Of a stretch of DNA of 64,000 bases, positions 12,283 to 22,373 are shown piece after piece. Below the pieces are notes generated by a model, which was not told the DNA's origin, did no database searches, and worked only from the letters and a program-made list of their open reading frames with translations. The stretch comes from Congeria kusceri (lineage: Eukaryota > Mollusca > Bivalvia > Myida > Dreissenidae): contig CM051032.1 of assembly GCA_027627225.1 (NCBI GenBank), positions 64,273,137-64,337,136 on the forward strand, given 5' to 3'. The translations under genes and the position numbers were made by a program. How positions within the stretch are numbered: the first letter of the stretch is position 1; each line of letters starts with the position of its first letter.

Positions 12283-12660
12283 TTATTATTATAATAATAG
12301 TAATAATAATGATTATTATTATACAGCTTTAATAGATAATATTTTATATTACAATTATGTGTTGTTTCAAATAATTAAAACATGATTTAAATGAAATGTT
12401 GTTAAACCAAAAGCAAAAATATAAATAAATAATAATAATGAAAGCAAACAATAAATTATTTGTAATAATACAATGAAAATAAATAATAAATACTTATTTG
12501 TAAAAGTACAATCTAATTATAATTATAATAATAATAAAAATAATAATTATATTGTTAATTTATTATTATAATTATTATATAATAATAATAATAATAATAA
12601 ATATAATAATAATTATTATTATTATATTATTAATTTATTTGTATAATTATTATTATGTCA
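12283..12660. repeat. TAA/TTA-rich microsatellite tract
   Basis: Interrupted runs of ATA, TAA and TTA over ~370 bases. AT content is near total, with alternating strand sense (TAA runs followed by TTA runs), so it can form hairpins. Confidence 0.85.
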
Positions 12661-13026
12661 TTGTAAAAATATAATATTATTATTGCCTTATCCATTTTTG
12701 TATTTAAATGATTTGTTAATAATAAGTCTTTGCTTTATTAACACTTACAGCAAATATTAAACTAATTATCATTATTATTTATAAGCAGAATAAACGTTAC
12801 AATACAATTTTTATAGAAATTATTCCTCTACGCCTTGGTTGTATGCATTGACAATCTCTTAAGCAAAAAGACGCCAATGTGTTAAGAAATGAAAAAAATT
12901 CCTTTAATTCCAGTATTAGGTCTAAGTGTTTGTTTACAATCGACGACCTTTCCAATATGGCGGACGCGCTGACGCATCCTATTGGATGTGACGCGGCATC
13001 TAGTTTTCTATATTTATGCCCACTAC

Positions 13027-14324
13027 TATCTTTTTAAGATCGATTGTGTAACTGTAACGGAAATACGCCACGCGAACGCAAAGGCAAAGACGACACCGCA
13101 TTTTTATACCGTCATGGGGATTCGAATATTACAGGCCACATAACACTAACTCTTTGGTTCTTGTTAGCTCGTCGTCAATTAACCCAATACTTTGTTTATT
13201 ATTGTCGCACTATGTAAATAAAAGTTTTATTGTGTTATTGGATGTAAATAATACGTAAATAGGACTTTTTTTTATCAAACGTGCAGCTTCAAATATGTTT
13301 CCCTTTTTCCTTTTTCTTTTTAGGTAACATATTGCATAGGCTTAACCGCACTTCCGACTGATTAGATTACTTAAATATAAGCTAAATTAAACATACTTAG
13401 ATATAAATTATTCAGAATAATTTAAATTATTTATATATCATTACCATTTTTTCGCCAAATACCTACTATAAATACAAATTACTCAAATATAATTTAAATG
13501 ATTTAGTTAACATTACCATTTTTCTCCAAAAAGAGCTTCATTACTCCCATTTTGGACATAAATTGTATCCTCTGTCGACCATGTACACATTTTAGAAATA
13601 CTGTTTTGATTGATATATTCACATGTATTTGCAGTAATTGTATAATGATATGCCTCACCATTTACCGGTTATATATATGTATTTTGTTATGTGTATATTG
13701 GAATCATGGGTATATTGCCTTATTTCCGAATAAAGAATCTCTCTATGATAGAACACTAATATGTATTATTTTTAGCCCAGTTCCATTTTCTTCCACAGAA
13801 ATGCACACTGAAGAACTATTGAACTATAATTCTGGAATCTAAACATGACGTGGGCTAATCTACACTGACCCAAGAATTTTACAAAATCACTCCCTGCATA
13901 GCCTTTGCCCAGATAATGTAAACATATCTGCCAATCATCCAAATTTTATCAGGAAAACCAATGTCGGTCTTTAACCACGAGCCTCGGCGATGACGGCGCG
14001 ATCAGATCAAAAAATGTTCCGCATTCTCACTTATTTTTGTTACTCTTGTATTTATAATTCATATTATTGTTGACCCAACTAAAATATCTCACTGGGAGTG
14101 AAATTATGTCTTATTTAGAAGACGGTACATCGTTTTGCAATTAGAAACAACTGTTTTCGATTTGTAATTTTAGTAATTTCACAATAAATTCGTTTTTCCA
14201 ATGTCTCATTTTATGGGTAAAATCAAACATCTACAATAGAAATATAATCACACATCAGTATTAGGACATAAAATACACGTTAATAATGAACAAATGCTAG
14301 AACATTATAGTCATGACAATAAAT
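13027..14324. other. Unassigned DNA
   Basis: No recognisable element. A 96-codon plus-strand frame at 13552-13842 is hydrophobic and cysteine-containing but has no start context, domain or repeat support; it is more likely chance than gene. Confidence 0.4.
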
Positions 14325-14586
14325 GAGGCACGTCGTGCGAAAACCGGACTTAATGCATGTGCTTTAAGTGTCGTCCCGGATTAGCCTGTGCAGTCCGCAC
14401 AGACTAAATCCGGGACGGCACTTTCCGCTTTTGTGGTATTTTCTGTTTCAAGGAAGTCTCTTCTAAACATAAATTCACTGTAGGCGGAAAGTGCCGTCCT
14501 GGATTAGCCTGTGCGGACTGCACAGGCTAATCCGGGACGACACTTTACGCACATGCATTAAGACCGGTTTTCTCACGACGCGCCAC
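14325..14586. mobile_element. Palindromic short element, full copy
   Basis: 262 bases with terminal inverted repeats. The left end GAGGCACGTCGTGCGAAAAC and right end, read on the other strand as GTGGCGCGTCGTGAGAAAAC, are followed in both arms by CTTAATGCATGTGC and the TGTCGTCCCGGATTAGCC block. Each arm also holds its own small palindrome around GCAGTCCGCACAG. The centre (TTGTGGTATTTTCTGTTTC to AAATTCACTGTAGG) is single copy. There is no coding capacity, A/B boxes or poly(A) tail, so it is a MITE-like element. Other copies lie at 907-980, 42627-42809, 44168-44203, 49554-49625, 53395-53654 and 63330-63513. Confidence 0.9.
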
Positions 14587-14979
14587 ATTAATGCTAACCG
14601 TGAAGTTTCTTTTGGTTAATTAAGTGTTTTGTCAGTTAGTAGATACAATCGAACAAAACTTGTTAATTATCAAGTAAAACGAAGGAATTATTCGTTTAAA
14701 ATTAAAGCTGTTGTTCACTCAAATAGTTGCAGCCAGAAAAGCTATCATAATTGACAAAATTTTGCTTTTCGGTATAATCATTAAAACGTATGGTTTGTTT
14801 ATTGTCAGTTATATGCTTAGTAACGATATACGAAAAAATTGAAGAAAGAGTGATATTTCAAATATGGTATTATATATACATTAATATAGTTATATGTATA
14901 CGGAAAATACTTTGAGTAATATTCTCAGATATCTGGTACAAATGTGAATATTTTAGTGGCAGCGAAACAAGTTTTACAG
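14587..14979. other. Putative 3' flank of the minus-strand exon
   Basis: AT-rich, without elements. If the exon at 14980-15322 is real, most of this is its 3' untranslated region and downstream flank. Confidence 0.4.
14798..14803 (-). terminator. Candidate polyadenylation signal AATAAA
   Basis: AATAAA on the minus strand about 180 bases past the stop of the candidate terminal exon. Position is plausible for a 3' end; such hexamers are common in AT-rich DNA. Confidence 0.35.
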
Positions 14980-15322
14980 TCATATTATACCTATGAAGGT
15001 AACTAGAATACAGCTAAAAACCCGGATAATAAAACAAACAAGTGAATCAAAACGACCGACCACAGCACTCATTGCCGCGCTAGTAGTGGACGATGACCCA
15101 TTGGGCAATGACCCATTGGGTGACATGCTGGTCCCACCAGTAGCACAGTTAAGGGGACCACCATACTTGGCGAAATACGGATGTGTTTGGTCATTGCCGC
15201 AAGCGGTCGTGAGGTGCACCACGATGCGTATGTTTGTGGCAAAGCTGGCCAGGGCAGGTGTACACTTCACAGAAGGCTGAATCGGGTTATTTTTCAAACA
15301 GTTCAAATACGTATTGGCAACA
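14980..15322 (-). CDS. Candidate terminal exon of an unknown secreted or GPI-anchored protein
   Basis: I do not recognise the family. On the minus strand the exon begins after a textbook acceptor (TTTCTTGTATTACTTCCAG) and is open for about 113 codons to a stop at 14980. The intron would be in phase 2. The product starts with a segment carrying four well-spaced cysteines (NCLKNN, VKCTP, TACGND, LNCATG), then a Ser/Thr/Asn/Gly-rich linker with the repeated piece PNGS, and ends in a strongly hydrophobic stretch of about 22 residues with no basic tail (FDSLVCFIIRVFSCILVTF, then GII). A four-Cys ectodomain, flexible linker and hydrophobic end is the layout of a GPI-anchor signal or short membrane anchor. 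The GC content and Cys/Ser composition stand out from the AT-rich surroundings. Upstream exons were not found within the window. Function unknown. Confidence 0.5.
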
Positions 15323-15341
15323 CTGGAAGTAATACAAGAAA
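15323..15341 (-). other. Candidate splice acceptor of the exon at 14980-15322
   Basis: Pyrimidine-rich TTTCTTGTATTACTTCC followed by AG, immediately upstream of the open segment on the minus strand. This chooses the exon start over the in-frame ATG further upstream (15376-15378), which would lie in the intron. Confidence 0.5.
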
Positions 15342-16547
15342 GTACATTAAAAACAGAATACTGATGTAAATAGTTCACTTACAGTTATACAATTATTCAT
15401 TACATAAGTACATTAAGTAATTCAGAGCACAATTAAGAACAACATTTAGATATATTAGTTATTTTAGAAAGTTAGCAAGGCAGGTTGTATGAACACAACA
15501 GTATTACCTTCTAATATTTACAAGTATTTATTATCCGTTTAAAATATTTTAAAAGTTAAAAGTGATATGTGAATTTCTTAGTTTATGTTTATGAATAGAA
15601 AGATTATTTCCCTTAATGCAATGTAATAAAGGCTAGGTGGCGTTGGTGGCAGGTGGAAATGGTGAAATTTGGCGGTTATTGTCATTCAGCTTTGGACAGT
15701 CAGACTGAGCAGACGTTTAAGTTGTTTATTCATTATATTGTATCAAATCTTAAATATATATTAAACTTCATCATACCACTATGTTGATATCGGCCTGATA
15801 CAAAGGTGCCTGGTATATTTTTTATATCAGGTCACTAGCGTTTATATCAGTCAATGTTTGGAGGTACGTCATATTATTAGGAATCAACTATATAGTCAAC
15901 AGTTTCAGTAGAAATGAATCAGATTCAACAAAACAAACAATTTGATACCAAGAACGTATATGGTTTATTATTTTTAATCGTCGTAAATCACAAAACGTTA
16001 TGTTTTAAATATTCACATAAACCTGCACTTTAGTAGTGAGATGACGTCATCTATGGAACACAATAAAACATCCATACAAATTTCTTTCAATACATTCATA
16101 ATAAAGTCACTACAAAGCATCAGTATACGTTGAACCAAAAACATTATTACCAAAAATTGAACTTACTATAGTCAAATACTGTTAATATTGACACGATCTT
16201 GGAAATGTCAATTTTAATACACAACTCCAAAATGGCGTCTCCAAACAATTCGGCGTTATGTGTTCTCCGATGAAATTGATCGTTGCAATCCATTTCATTT
16301 CGCATTTTTAGTATTTTATAAATGAGCATGCGTGTAATCTATGTATTCGTAGTGAAAACAGTTCACTTATCATTACGAAATGTTAACAATAAGGTATTAT
16401 CCAGTCAACTTTTAGAAATCCATAACTACGTGTACGTGAACGTGCCAAAGTCAGCTCAGCAAAATCAACGCCGCCCTTGGTTTTTAAATATATAAAAATC
16501 AGCTCGTTTGGTGATTTTTTACGAAAAATCTGGTATGATAAATAGAA
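15342..16547. other. Unassigned DNA, possible intron of the minus-strand gene
   Basis: No further exon recognised. A CRE-like octamer TGACGTCA is at 16042-16049. Minus-strand frames at 16147-16329 and 16383-16592 have no supporting motif. Confidence 0.4.
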
Positions 16548-16679
16548 AAACAGGTTACTGCCTGGTCTTGTGTAATATATCAGGTTCGGCACGAATAAAA
16601 TAACGGCTCGGCAAGCCTTGCCGTTATATTATTCATGCCGAACCTGATATATTACACAAGACCAGACAGTAACCTGTTA
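16548..16679. mobile_element. Foldback hairpin element, ~60-base arms
   Basis: Left arm 16548-16607 (starting AAACAGGTTACTGCCTGGTC) pairs with right arm 16620-16679 with about four mismatches. The centre CGGCAAGCCTTGCCG is itself a small palindrome. There is no coding capacity. It could be a complete MITE or the centre of a larger decayed element. Confidence 0.8.
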
Positions 16680-18184
16680 TTCTCTATATAACACCCATTA
16701 AGTGTAGGACTTTATAATTAAGAGCATATTCTTAATTGCTGCTAGTTCTGGTTTTTGATTTGCTACGTTGTAGCATTTTCTCAGTCAACTTTTCTAAGGT
16801 ATGATATAAACAGAAATGGTTGGTGTTCTGCAAAATGAGGTTGGTGTAAAACGCTTGCGAATCACCTTACATCGAGGATATAATAATATTATGCACATGA
16901 ACTTTATTTAATAACTAACTTATCAAATTAGATACTGGTATGTGTCTTGGTATTATTGCGGAATGCTCAACATTGTCAATGATTTTTGTAGCTGAAATAT
17001 ATGTTGTTGTTTTTTCCTTCAGAAGCAGTCAAAAAACATTGTCCACTATAAGTCGAGGATTGCTACAATTAATGGCGCTAGAAGGACATAAATGGAGTTT
17101 AAAGTATTAAATTTATTACTATATCGATGTTACCTACCGAGACAAATTAAGGGCATAAGTAAAATGTGTCAATGGTGAAGATCATAAAAAAATACAACAG
17201 TGCAGGCTTTCCAGAGATGAGAGGAAGTTCAGTCAATTGGTGATAATCACAGATTGCATGTAGTGTTGTGCCAGAGTGTGTGAACTCGGGATGAAAAAAA
17301 TACTCTAGCTGTGCAACTGTTTTGACCTTATTTCTATGATAATGCTTCCAGTAATTACTTGAATTAATTTACAGAAGAATGTGACTGCAAAAGAGGAAGG
17401 AAACAATCGACCTGGTAACAATACAACATGTACTGAGAAGCTTCCACCAGGGGCGTAACTGGGCGTACTCCTCCTATACGTGCGTGCATATAATTAGTTA
17501 CGCTCATGTGAAAAAAATAAAAATGCTCAAAACTTGAAAAATGCATTAAAAATAGTGTCCGTAGCGGGGTAAGGCATGAATTTAAAACATGACAAGCCGA
17601 CGGATAAAAATATATAGAAAATAATCATCCTTTCATTTTTTACGATTTTTTCTACTCCTTTTTAATAGATACAGATACATACGCATGTACGTGATTGATC
17701 TTCTGTAGGCAAAATATTAACAAGTAAATATACTACGGAATCGTTAGAAAAAATATGTCATAGTCACCATTACGTCATATTATGTTATGCGTGAAGTCAT
17801 ATAGCTTCCATATAAGAATTGTTTAAACGGCCATTTAACTTCGCGGAAAATATAGGAAATGTCAGCTTGCTTTCCATCGTATGCTAAATCAATGATGTGC
17901 ACGTTTTCACATTTCCGTTAATTGTACAATATGGAAAGATGCGCAAAACGCAAGCTGCGTGGTGTACAGCTCATAAATTGCTTCGATATAATGTCAGTCA
18001 GGATGAGGTGTTTTGTTCCTGTTGTTTTTTTTGTTTGAAGAACCAGATACTCGCAGTAAAACTCTGTGTAAGGTATCTGTTTCCGACTTTAATTGAAATC
18101 TGTATTGAGTATTCGGTAATATAAGTGATTGTTATACATTGTTTTCATGTGATTATGAGGATGACTGGTTCCTAGGGTCTAGGA
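16680..18184. other. Unassigned DNA
   Basis: No gene, repeat or RNA recognised over 1.5 kb; short frames such as 17897-18124 carry no motif. Confidence 0.45.
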
Positions 18185-18867
18185 TCATTCGATAGAAAGT
18201 CTCTGGCACGTTCTCTGGTGGTTGTGTAGACCACTCCTTGAACGGCACAGTCTGGCACACGCTGGGCAATGGAACCCTTGGCCAGTGGGAATCTGGGCTC
18301 CTGTATCTTTCCTCCGTCTGCGCTTGGCCTTCGCAGCTTCTCTCCCGGCTTCCTACCTAAAAGATCTTAGCGCCTTGCTTTGTGACAGTCCTCCGTCTGC
18401 TTCTGTCTTTGCCATATTTTCCCAGTCCTTCTCTGGGATGCCAGCTGCACTGAGTTGTTGGCGCTTCGGCTGAACCTTGAAGCGCTTTCGTGGGGTGCTT
18501 CTGTCACGTTTACCCTGGCTTAGCTCTCCACAGTACACAGCTTTGGGCATTTTGATGTCCTTCATACCTGACAGTTGTCAAGCCCAGCGGACCTGTCTGG
18601 TCAGAAGCATGGCCTCGATGCTGGGGACGTTGGCTCGCTCCAAGACTTCTATGTGTATCAAAGAGTCACGCCACTTGATGGAATCGTTCCAGAAGCTGCA
18701 TTTGTTTTCGGTACAGAACCCAAGCTTCGCATCCATACAGGAGAGTCGTGACAACTGCAGCTCTGTACACTTGGATCATGGTTGCTAAGCGCAGGAAACG
18801 GTTCTTCCAGACACACTTCTACACGCGCCAAAAGGAGCTGTTGGTTTTGGCGAGGCGATAGTATTGT
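18185..18867 (-). pseudogene. RTE-like LINE, 3' end of the reverse transcriptase ORF (broken)
   Basis: C-terminal quarter of an endonuclease/reverse-transcriptase polyprotein. Reading the minus strand from 18867: YRLAKTNSSFWR, a VYRAAVVTTLLYGCEAWVLY block (thumb region), LEVLERANVPSIEAMLL-type sequence, an RWA...QLSGMKDIKMPK segment, YCGELSQGKRDRSTPRKRFK, a WENMAKT segment, and finally a Cys/His finger FHCPACARLCRSRSGLHNHQ with RTC, ending at TGA 18185. This series is typical of RTE/Bov-B-like elements widespread in invertebrates. The first part is frameshifted and contains a stop at the RWA position. It is truncated on its 5' side at ~18867, beside the hAT remnant, which is ordinary 5' truncation. 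Confidence 0.85.
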
Positions 18868-19006
18868 TTTAATGTATTGTGCAAGTACATATTAATATTT
18901 CAGAACTGTTGAAACATCGCCAATGCACAAGAAGAGGGAGTTTCCAGCTTAGCGTATTCCACTCAGGATACTTATCAAAATACTACGATACTCGTAGTAT
19001 ACGGCT

Positions 19007-19187
19007 GTTGTCTAGTTGTTCTTGATGTAATGCACGTATCGACAGTTACAGCTGAACGATCGTTTTCGACCATGCAAAGAGTTTTTTAAAACGTACCGGA
19101 GGAGTTACGATGGGAACTGAAAGGTTGTTGGGCCTTGGATTGATGAACATATACAGGGAAAAATACATCAATGCGGAGCATGTGGTT
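19007..19187 (+). pseudogene. hAT transposase C-terminal dimerisation region, left part (broken)
   Basis: hAT transposases dimerise through a conserved C-terminal domain. Here VSTVTAERSFSTMQR (about 19034-19078) is the classic signature. After a frame change at the T-run near 19083 come a TMGTERLLGLGLMNIY segment (19109-19153) and REKYINAEHVV, reaching 19187. The frame then continues after the Gypsy insertion (23904-23943). Nothing upstream of about 19000 resembles the catalytic core, so only a tail remains. Whether it came from a transposon or a host-derived hAT-like gene cannot be told from this piece. Confidence 0.75.
19183..19187 (+). repeat. Target-site duplication TGGTT, left
   Basis: TGGTT precedes the left LTR and is repeated at 23899-23903 after the right LTR. 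The 5-bp length is usual for Ty3/Gypsy integrases. Confidence 0.85.
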
Positions 19188-19375
19188 TGTTGTATTATGA
19201 AACAGACTATAGCTATGTTAACCTAGTACCCTGTTCAGATGCCCCACTGTATTATTAAACTTCGTAGTGGTAACACGTGTTGTGTTGTTCTTCACATTAG
19301 TGAATACTCATTTGAGTTCACCATTATAAGTTAATAAAAAAGTCATATACACAATAGTGCAACAAACATAAAACA
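19188..19375 (+). repeat. Left LTR, 188 bp
   Basis: Starts TGTTGTATTATGAAACAGAC and ends CAAACATAAAACA, matching 23703-23898. It contains TTAATAAAAAAG near its 3' end, a possible polyadenylation signal. The right copy has an extra CCACCAA and one more A. Confidence 0.95.
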
Positions 19376-19393
19376 TGGTGTCAGAATGGAAAC
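19376..19393 (+). promoter_or_regulatory. Primer-binding site (probable)
   Basis: TGGTGTCAGAATGGAAAC directly abuts the left LTR, the position where a tRNA 3' end primes minus-strand synthesis. The leading TGG matches a tRNA CCA tail. Which tRNA is used was not determined. Confidence 0.75.
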
Positions 19394-19476
19394 AATGGAC
19401 CTACGTCAAAATCGGATTACTTAAATGCAGTTAAACACAATTTGTGCTAAATAATTAACTCAAGCAAGTTTAAGAA

Positions 19477-20298
19477 ATGGCTTTATCTGGAATAACACCA
19501 CCAGTTATGGACTGGAGCAGTTCGAACTTACCATCCACGTGGGAGAAATTTGAAAGACACATAAAATTAATATTATCTGGACCATTGAAAGAAAAATCGG
19601 AAGAGGAGAAGATTGCGTTCTTACTCATATGGATCGGTGAAAAAGGCCAAGACATAACTCAAGCATGGACTTTGACAGAAGAAGAAAAAACACAACTACA
19701 GACATACTTTGACAAATTCCAGAAACACGTGAAACCAAAATTAAACCCAGTATTTTCCAGATACAAGGAAAATCAGAATAATGACAACATCGAACAATTC
19801 GTGACAATGCTCAAACTAAAAATTGCTAACTGTCGGTTTCCAGCAAATACACAGGATGAAATGATTCGAGACCGATTAGTATTTGGTGTCAACAATCAAA
19901 AACTACGAGAGAAACTAATCAACGAAGGTGAAAACTTGACACTTGACAAAGCAATACAAATATCGCAAAACTTCGCATACTGTAGACAACAAATGTCTCT
20001 AATCAACCAAAACCAACAAGAAGTACACCTCGTCAACACTCGTGACAATGGACGTGCACGTGGCGGAAGAAGAGGTCGAGGCCAAGGTCGACACCCAGCA
20101 CATAGGGGAGTCCAGCAGACAGACCCAAACCAGGCAAATGGACGGGATCGACGGTGTGAGCGCTGCGGCAACCCGCCTCACAAAGAACGGACACAATGCC
20201 GTGCATGGGGAGAGACATGCAACAGGTGTCATAAGAAAAATTACTGGAAGCGAGTGTGCAAAGCGAAATACGTGCATGATGTCGATCAGTATGACTGA
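19477..20298 (+). CDS. gag: Gypsy Gag polyprotein (273 aa)
   Basis: The structural protein of the retrotransposon particle. Intact from ATG 19477. The N-terminal two thirds are a helical capsid-like region (ERHIKLIL, a YFDKFQKHVKPKLNPVFSRY stretch, IEQFVTMLKLKIANC). Then comes a basic Arg/Gly stretch (RARGGRRGRGQGR) and two zinc-knuckle-like motifs, CERCGNPPHKERTQC and CNRCHKKNYWKRVC. In the second, the position expected to be the metal-binding His is Tyr, so it may not bind zinc. The frame ends at 20298, and pol continues one frame forward (+1), so expression of pol would need frameshifting or the offset is a mutation. Confidence 0.9.
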   Translation: MALSGITPPVMDWSSSNLPSTWEKFERHIKLILSGPLKEKSEEEKIAFLLIWIGEKGQDITQAWTLTEEEKTQLQTYFDKFQKHVKPKLNPVFSRYKENQNNDNIEQFVTMLKLKIANCRFPANTQDEMIRDRLVFGVNNQKLREKLINEGENLTLDKAIQISQNFAYCRQQMSLINQNQQEVHLVNTRDNGRARGGRRGRGQGRHPAHRGVQQTDPNQANGRDRRCERCGNPPHKERTQCRAWGETCNRCHKKNYWKRVCKAKYVHDVDQYD

Positions 20299-21115
20299 CA
20301 GTGAGCACACACAGGAAGACGATTCGTGGATACACACTTATTTTATAGACACGGTAAGTCAAACACAATCGTCCGCCCAATCGTCTACTCCTAATAAGGC
20401 ATTCGTAAATGTAAGCATTGGCCCCAATTTGCATGACATACGATTCAAAATTGATACCGGGTCGAGCGTAAACACAATCCCCCAAAAAGACTTCGAATCG
20501 CTCAATATCAAAGCCCATTTGAAAGCCACCGATTCAAGACTGACTTCGTACTCAGGCGATAACATACATGTTCTGGGCAAAATCAATCTGAAATGCAAAT
20601 ACCGTGCAACAGAGACGCGCGCGACGTACTACATTGTAAATAGCGCACAGCCTCTGATTGGTCTGCAAACCTCGCTTGATTTAGGCCTGTTGCAATTGAC
20701 ATACGCGGTAGACAAACAGAATGACAGTCATATGACTAAGGAATGTGTTATGTCTGAATATGGCGAGCTATTTAAAGGTATCGGGACCCTCCCAGGCAAA
20801 AGTAAATTGCACATCCGCGAAGATGCGATTCCGGTGGTGACGCCACCAAGACGCGTGCCGGAAGCCTTAAAATCTCGCCTAAAGTCCGAACTTGAGGAAA
20901 TGGTCAAGGGCAGCATTGTAAGGCCTGTGTCGGAACCAACAGACTGGGTCAATCCAATCGTGGTTGTTGAAAAACCCAACGGCAAATTACGGATCTGCCT
21001 AGATCAAAAACAACTTAACAACGCGATACGCCGTCCGCATTACGCAACGTCAACAATCGAAGACGTAATTGCAAAATTGTCAGGCGCAACGCGCTTTAGT
21101 TTACTTTTGATTTAA
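20290..21115 (+). CDS. pol: Gypsy Pol part 1: protease and N-terminal reverse transcriptase
   Basis: The open frame runs back to 20042, but the portion before about 20290 overlaps Gag in another frame and is not informative. The aspartic protease motif DTGS lies at 20453-20464, with a second conserved piece (PLIGLQTSLDLGL) near 20651. The reverse transcriptase begins about 20740: PVSEPTDWVNPIVVVEK (about 20926), RICLD (20990-21004) and the conserved FSLL just before the stop. The frame is lost in the short T-run near 21105-21112 and reopens at 21121 in the next frame. Confidence 0.85.
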
Positions 21116-21120
21116 CACAC

Positions 21121-22053
21121 GTGTACTGGAGTGTTGAATTAGACGAAGAATCGTCGTACCTTACGACATTTGCAACACCATTTGGAAGGTACCGCTACTT
21201 GCGCCTTCCTTACGGCATTTCCGCTTCCAGCGACATATTTTGTCAAAAGGTGAACGAAATATTTGAGGGACTACCAGGTATTCACCCGCTGGTTGACGAT
21301 ATCGTGGTCTGGGAACGCACCCCCCAGGAACATGATGAAAATTTGACTAAGGTATTGCTACGCGCACGCGAACGCGGTATCAAATTCAACCCGCTAAAAT
21401 GCACAATCGGGGTAAAATCAGTACCATTTTATGGTCACGTGATTACTGACAACGGACTACAAGCCGACCCGAAGAAAATTGAGGCAATTACGAAATTGCC
21501 AGTCCCAGAAAGCCGCGAAAATGTCGAAACCGTGCTAGGGCTCGTGAATTACATGGCAAAATTCGCACCAAACTTAGCCGAGGTCACCGCACCCCTAAGG
21601 AGCCTCCTAAAGAAAAATGTAGAGTTCCTGTGGGACGCCCCACAGGAAGAGGCCCTGTCAAAGATCAAAGACATCATTACTCAGTCGCCAGTTCTAGGGT
21701 ATTATGACCCTAAGAAACCCCTCATACTGGAAACCGACGCGAGCAAATATGGGTTAGGCTGCTGTCTTATGCAAGACGAGAGACCCATTGCGTATGCCAG
21801 CAAATCGTTAACGGAAACGGAAATTGGTTACGCCGTCATTGAGAAAGAACTTCTCGCGATTCTCTTTGGATTAAAGCGATTTCACCAATTCACTTACGGT
21901 AGGGAAGTGATCGTTCACTGCGATCACAAGCCGATTTCTGCAATAATAAAAAAGCCACTTGCTGCTGCACCGCCGCGACTATCAAGAATACTTCTTGCAA
22001 TGTCAAAATATCAGGTCAATGTACAGCACGTACCCGGGAAAAAATCCCGGTGA
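21121..22053 (+). CDS. pol: Gypsy Pol part 2: reverse transcriptase core and RNase H
   Basis: Continues the polymerase after a small frame change. FATPFGRYRYLRLPYG is the conserved finger/palm block, and LVDDIVVW (VDD at 21292-21300) holds the catalytic Asp pair. FYGHVITDNGLQADPKKIEA and VLGLVNYMAKF are the thumb. RNase H follows with the catalytic Asp in ETDASKYGLG (about 21740), the Glu in EKELLAILFGLKRF and Asp in HCDHKPI. It ends at the out-of-frame TGA (22051-22053); the true frame continues at 22050. Confidence 0.88.
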   Translation: MYWSVELDEESSYLTTFATPFGRYRYLRLPYGISASSDIFCQKVNEIFEGLPGIHPLVDDIVVWERTPQEHDENLTKVLLRARERGIKFNPLKCTIGVKSVPFYGHVITDNGLQADPKKIEAITKLPVPESRENVETVLGLVNYMAKFAPNLAEVTAPLRSLLKKNVEFLWDAPQEEALSKIKDIITQSPVLGYYDPKKPLILETDASKYGLGCCLMQDERPIAYASKSLTETEIGYAVIEKELLAILFGLKRFHQFTYGREVIVHCDHKPISAIIKKPLAAAPPRLSRILLAMSKYQVNVQHVPGKKSR

Positions 22054-22373
22054 GTGACTGCTTGTCAAGACACGCGTTGCCCGACACATGTCCCGAAATA
22101 GTTGAACGTCTTGAGAATCACGTGCACACGGTATATCAACAACTTCACGTCACAGATCGCAGACTCGAGATAATACGCACCGAAATCGCGAAATACCCGC
22201 AAATGATAAAATTGAAACGGGCTATAATCGAGGGCTGGCCGGAATCCGTGAAACAATACGATCCAAATATCGCAGAATATTTTAATCACCGTGACGAATT
22301 AAGCTCGGAGTGTGATATTCAGTCTGATATTCAGAGGTCACACATTGGTTATCCCAACATTCCTGCGAAATGA
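22050..22373 (+). CDS. pol: Gypsy Pol part 3: RNase H-integrase linker
   Basis: SDCLSRHALPDTC matches the DCLSR signature that ends the RNase H tether, in the next frame. A linker without known domain follows (about 90 codons). Near 22316-22335 the piece TCTGATATTCAGA-like is partly duplicated, and the frame moves again to that of the integrase. The frame to 22373 is therefore only meaningful to about 22320. Confidence 0.75.
   Translation: MSDCLSRHALPDTCPEIVERLENHVHTVYQQLHVTDRRLEIIRTEIAKYPQMIKLKRAIIEGWPESVKQYDPNIAEYFNHRDELSSECDIQSDIQRSHIGYPNIPAK

Larger units (their letters stand above)
11106..13018. mobile_element. Non-autonomous DNA transposon with 8-bp target duplication
   Basis: The ends are inverted repeats: CATAGATATATAAACCTAGA at 11106 and, read from the other strand at 13018, CATAAATATAGAAAACTAGA. 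They match at 23 of the first 26 positions, and similarity continues inwards for roughly 90-100 bases (GCGTCCGCCA and GGTCGTCGATTGTAAACA appear in both arms). The flanks carry the same octamer CCCACTAC at 11098-11105 and 13019-13026, as expected for a target-site duplication. The 1.9-kb interior has no transposase frame and is AT-rich with TAA/TTA microsatellites. An 8-bp duplication fits hAT, P or Mutator-type transposition; the CATA ends do not decide between them. Confidence 0.8.

Noticed and set aside
13552..13842. 96-codon Cys-containing plus-strand frame
   Set aside because: Amino-acid content (Ile, Cys, Tyr) matches translated AT-rich DNA; no acceptor or donor of quality found at its edges.
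14993..15280. Plus-strand 95-codon frame opposite the candidate exon
   Set aside because: The minus strand has the splice acceptor, patterned cysteines and hydrophobic C-terminus; the plus frame is its shadow.
18222..18788. Plus-strand frames of 83 and 103 codons
   Set aside because: Shadows of the minus-strand RTE-like reverse transcriptase fragment.
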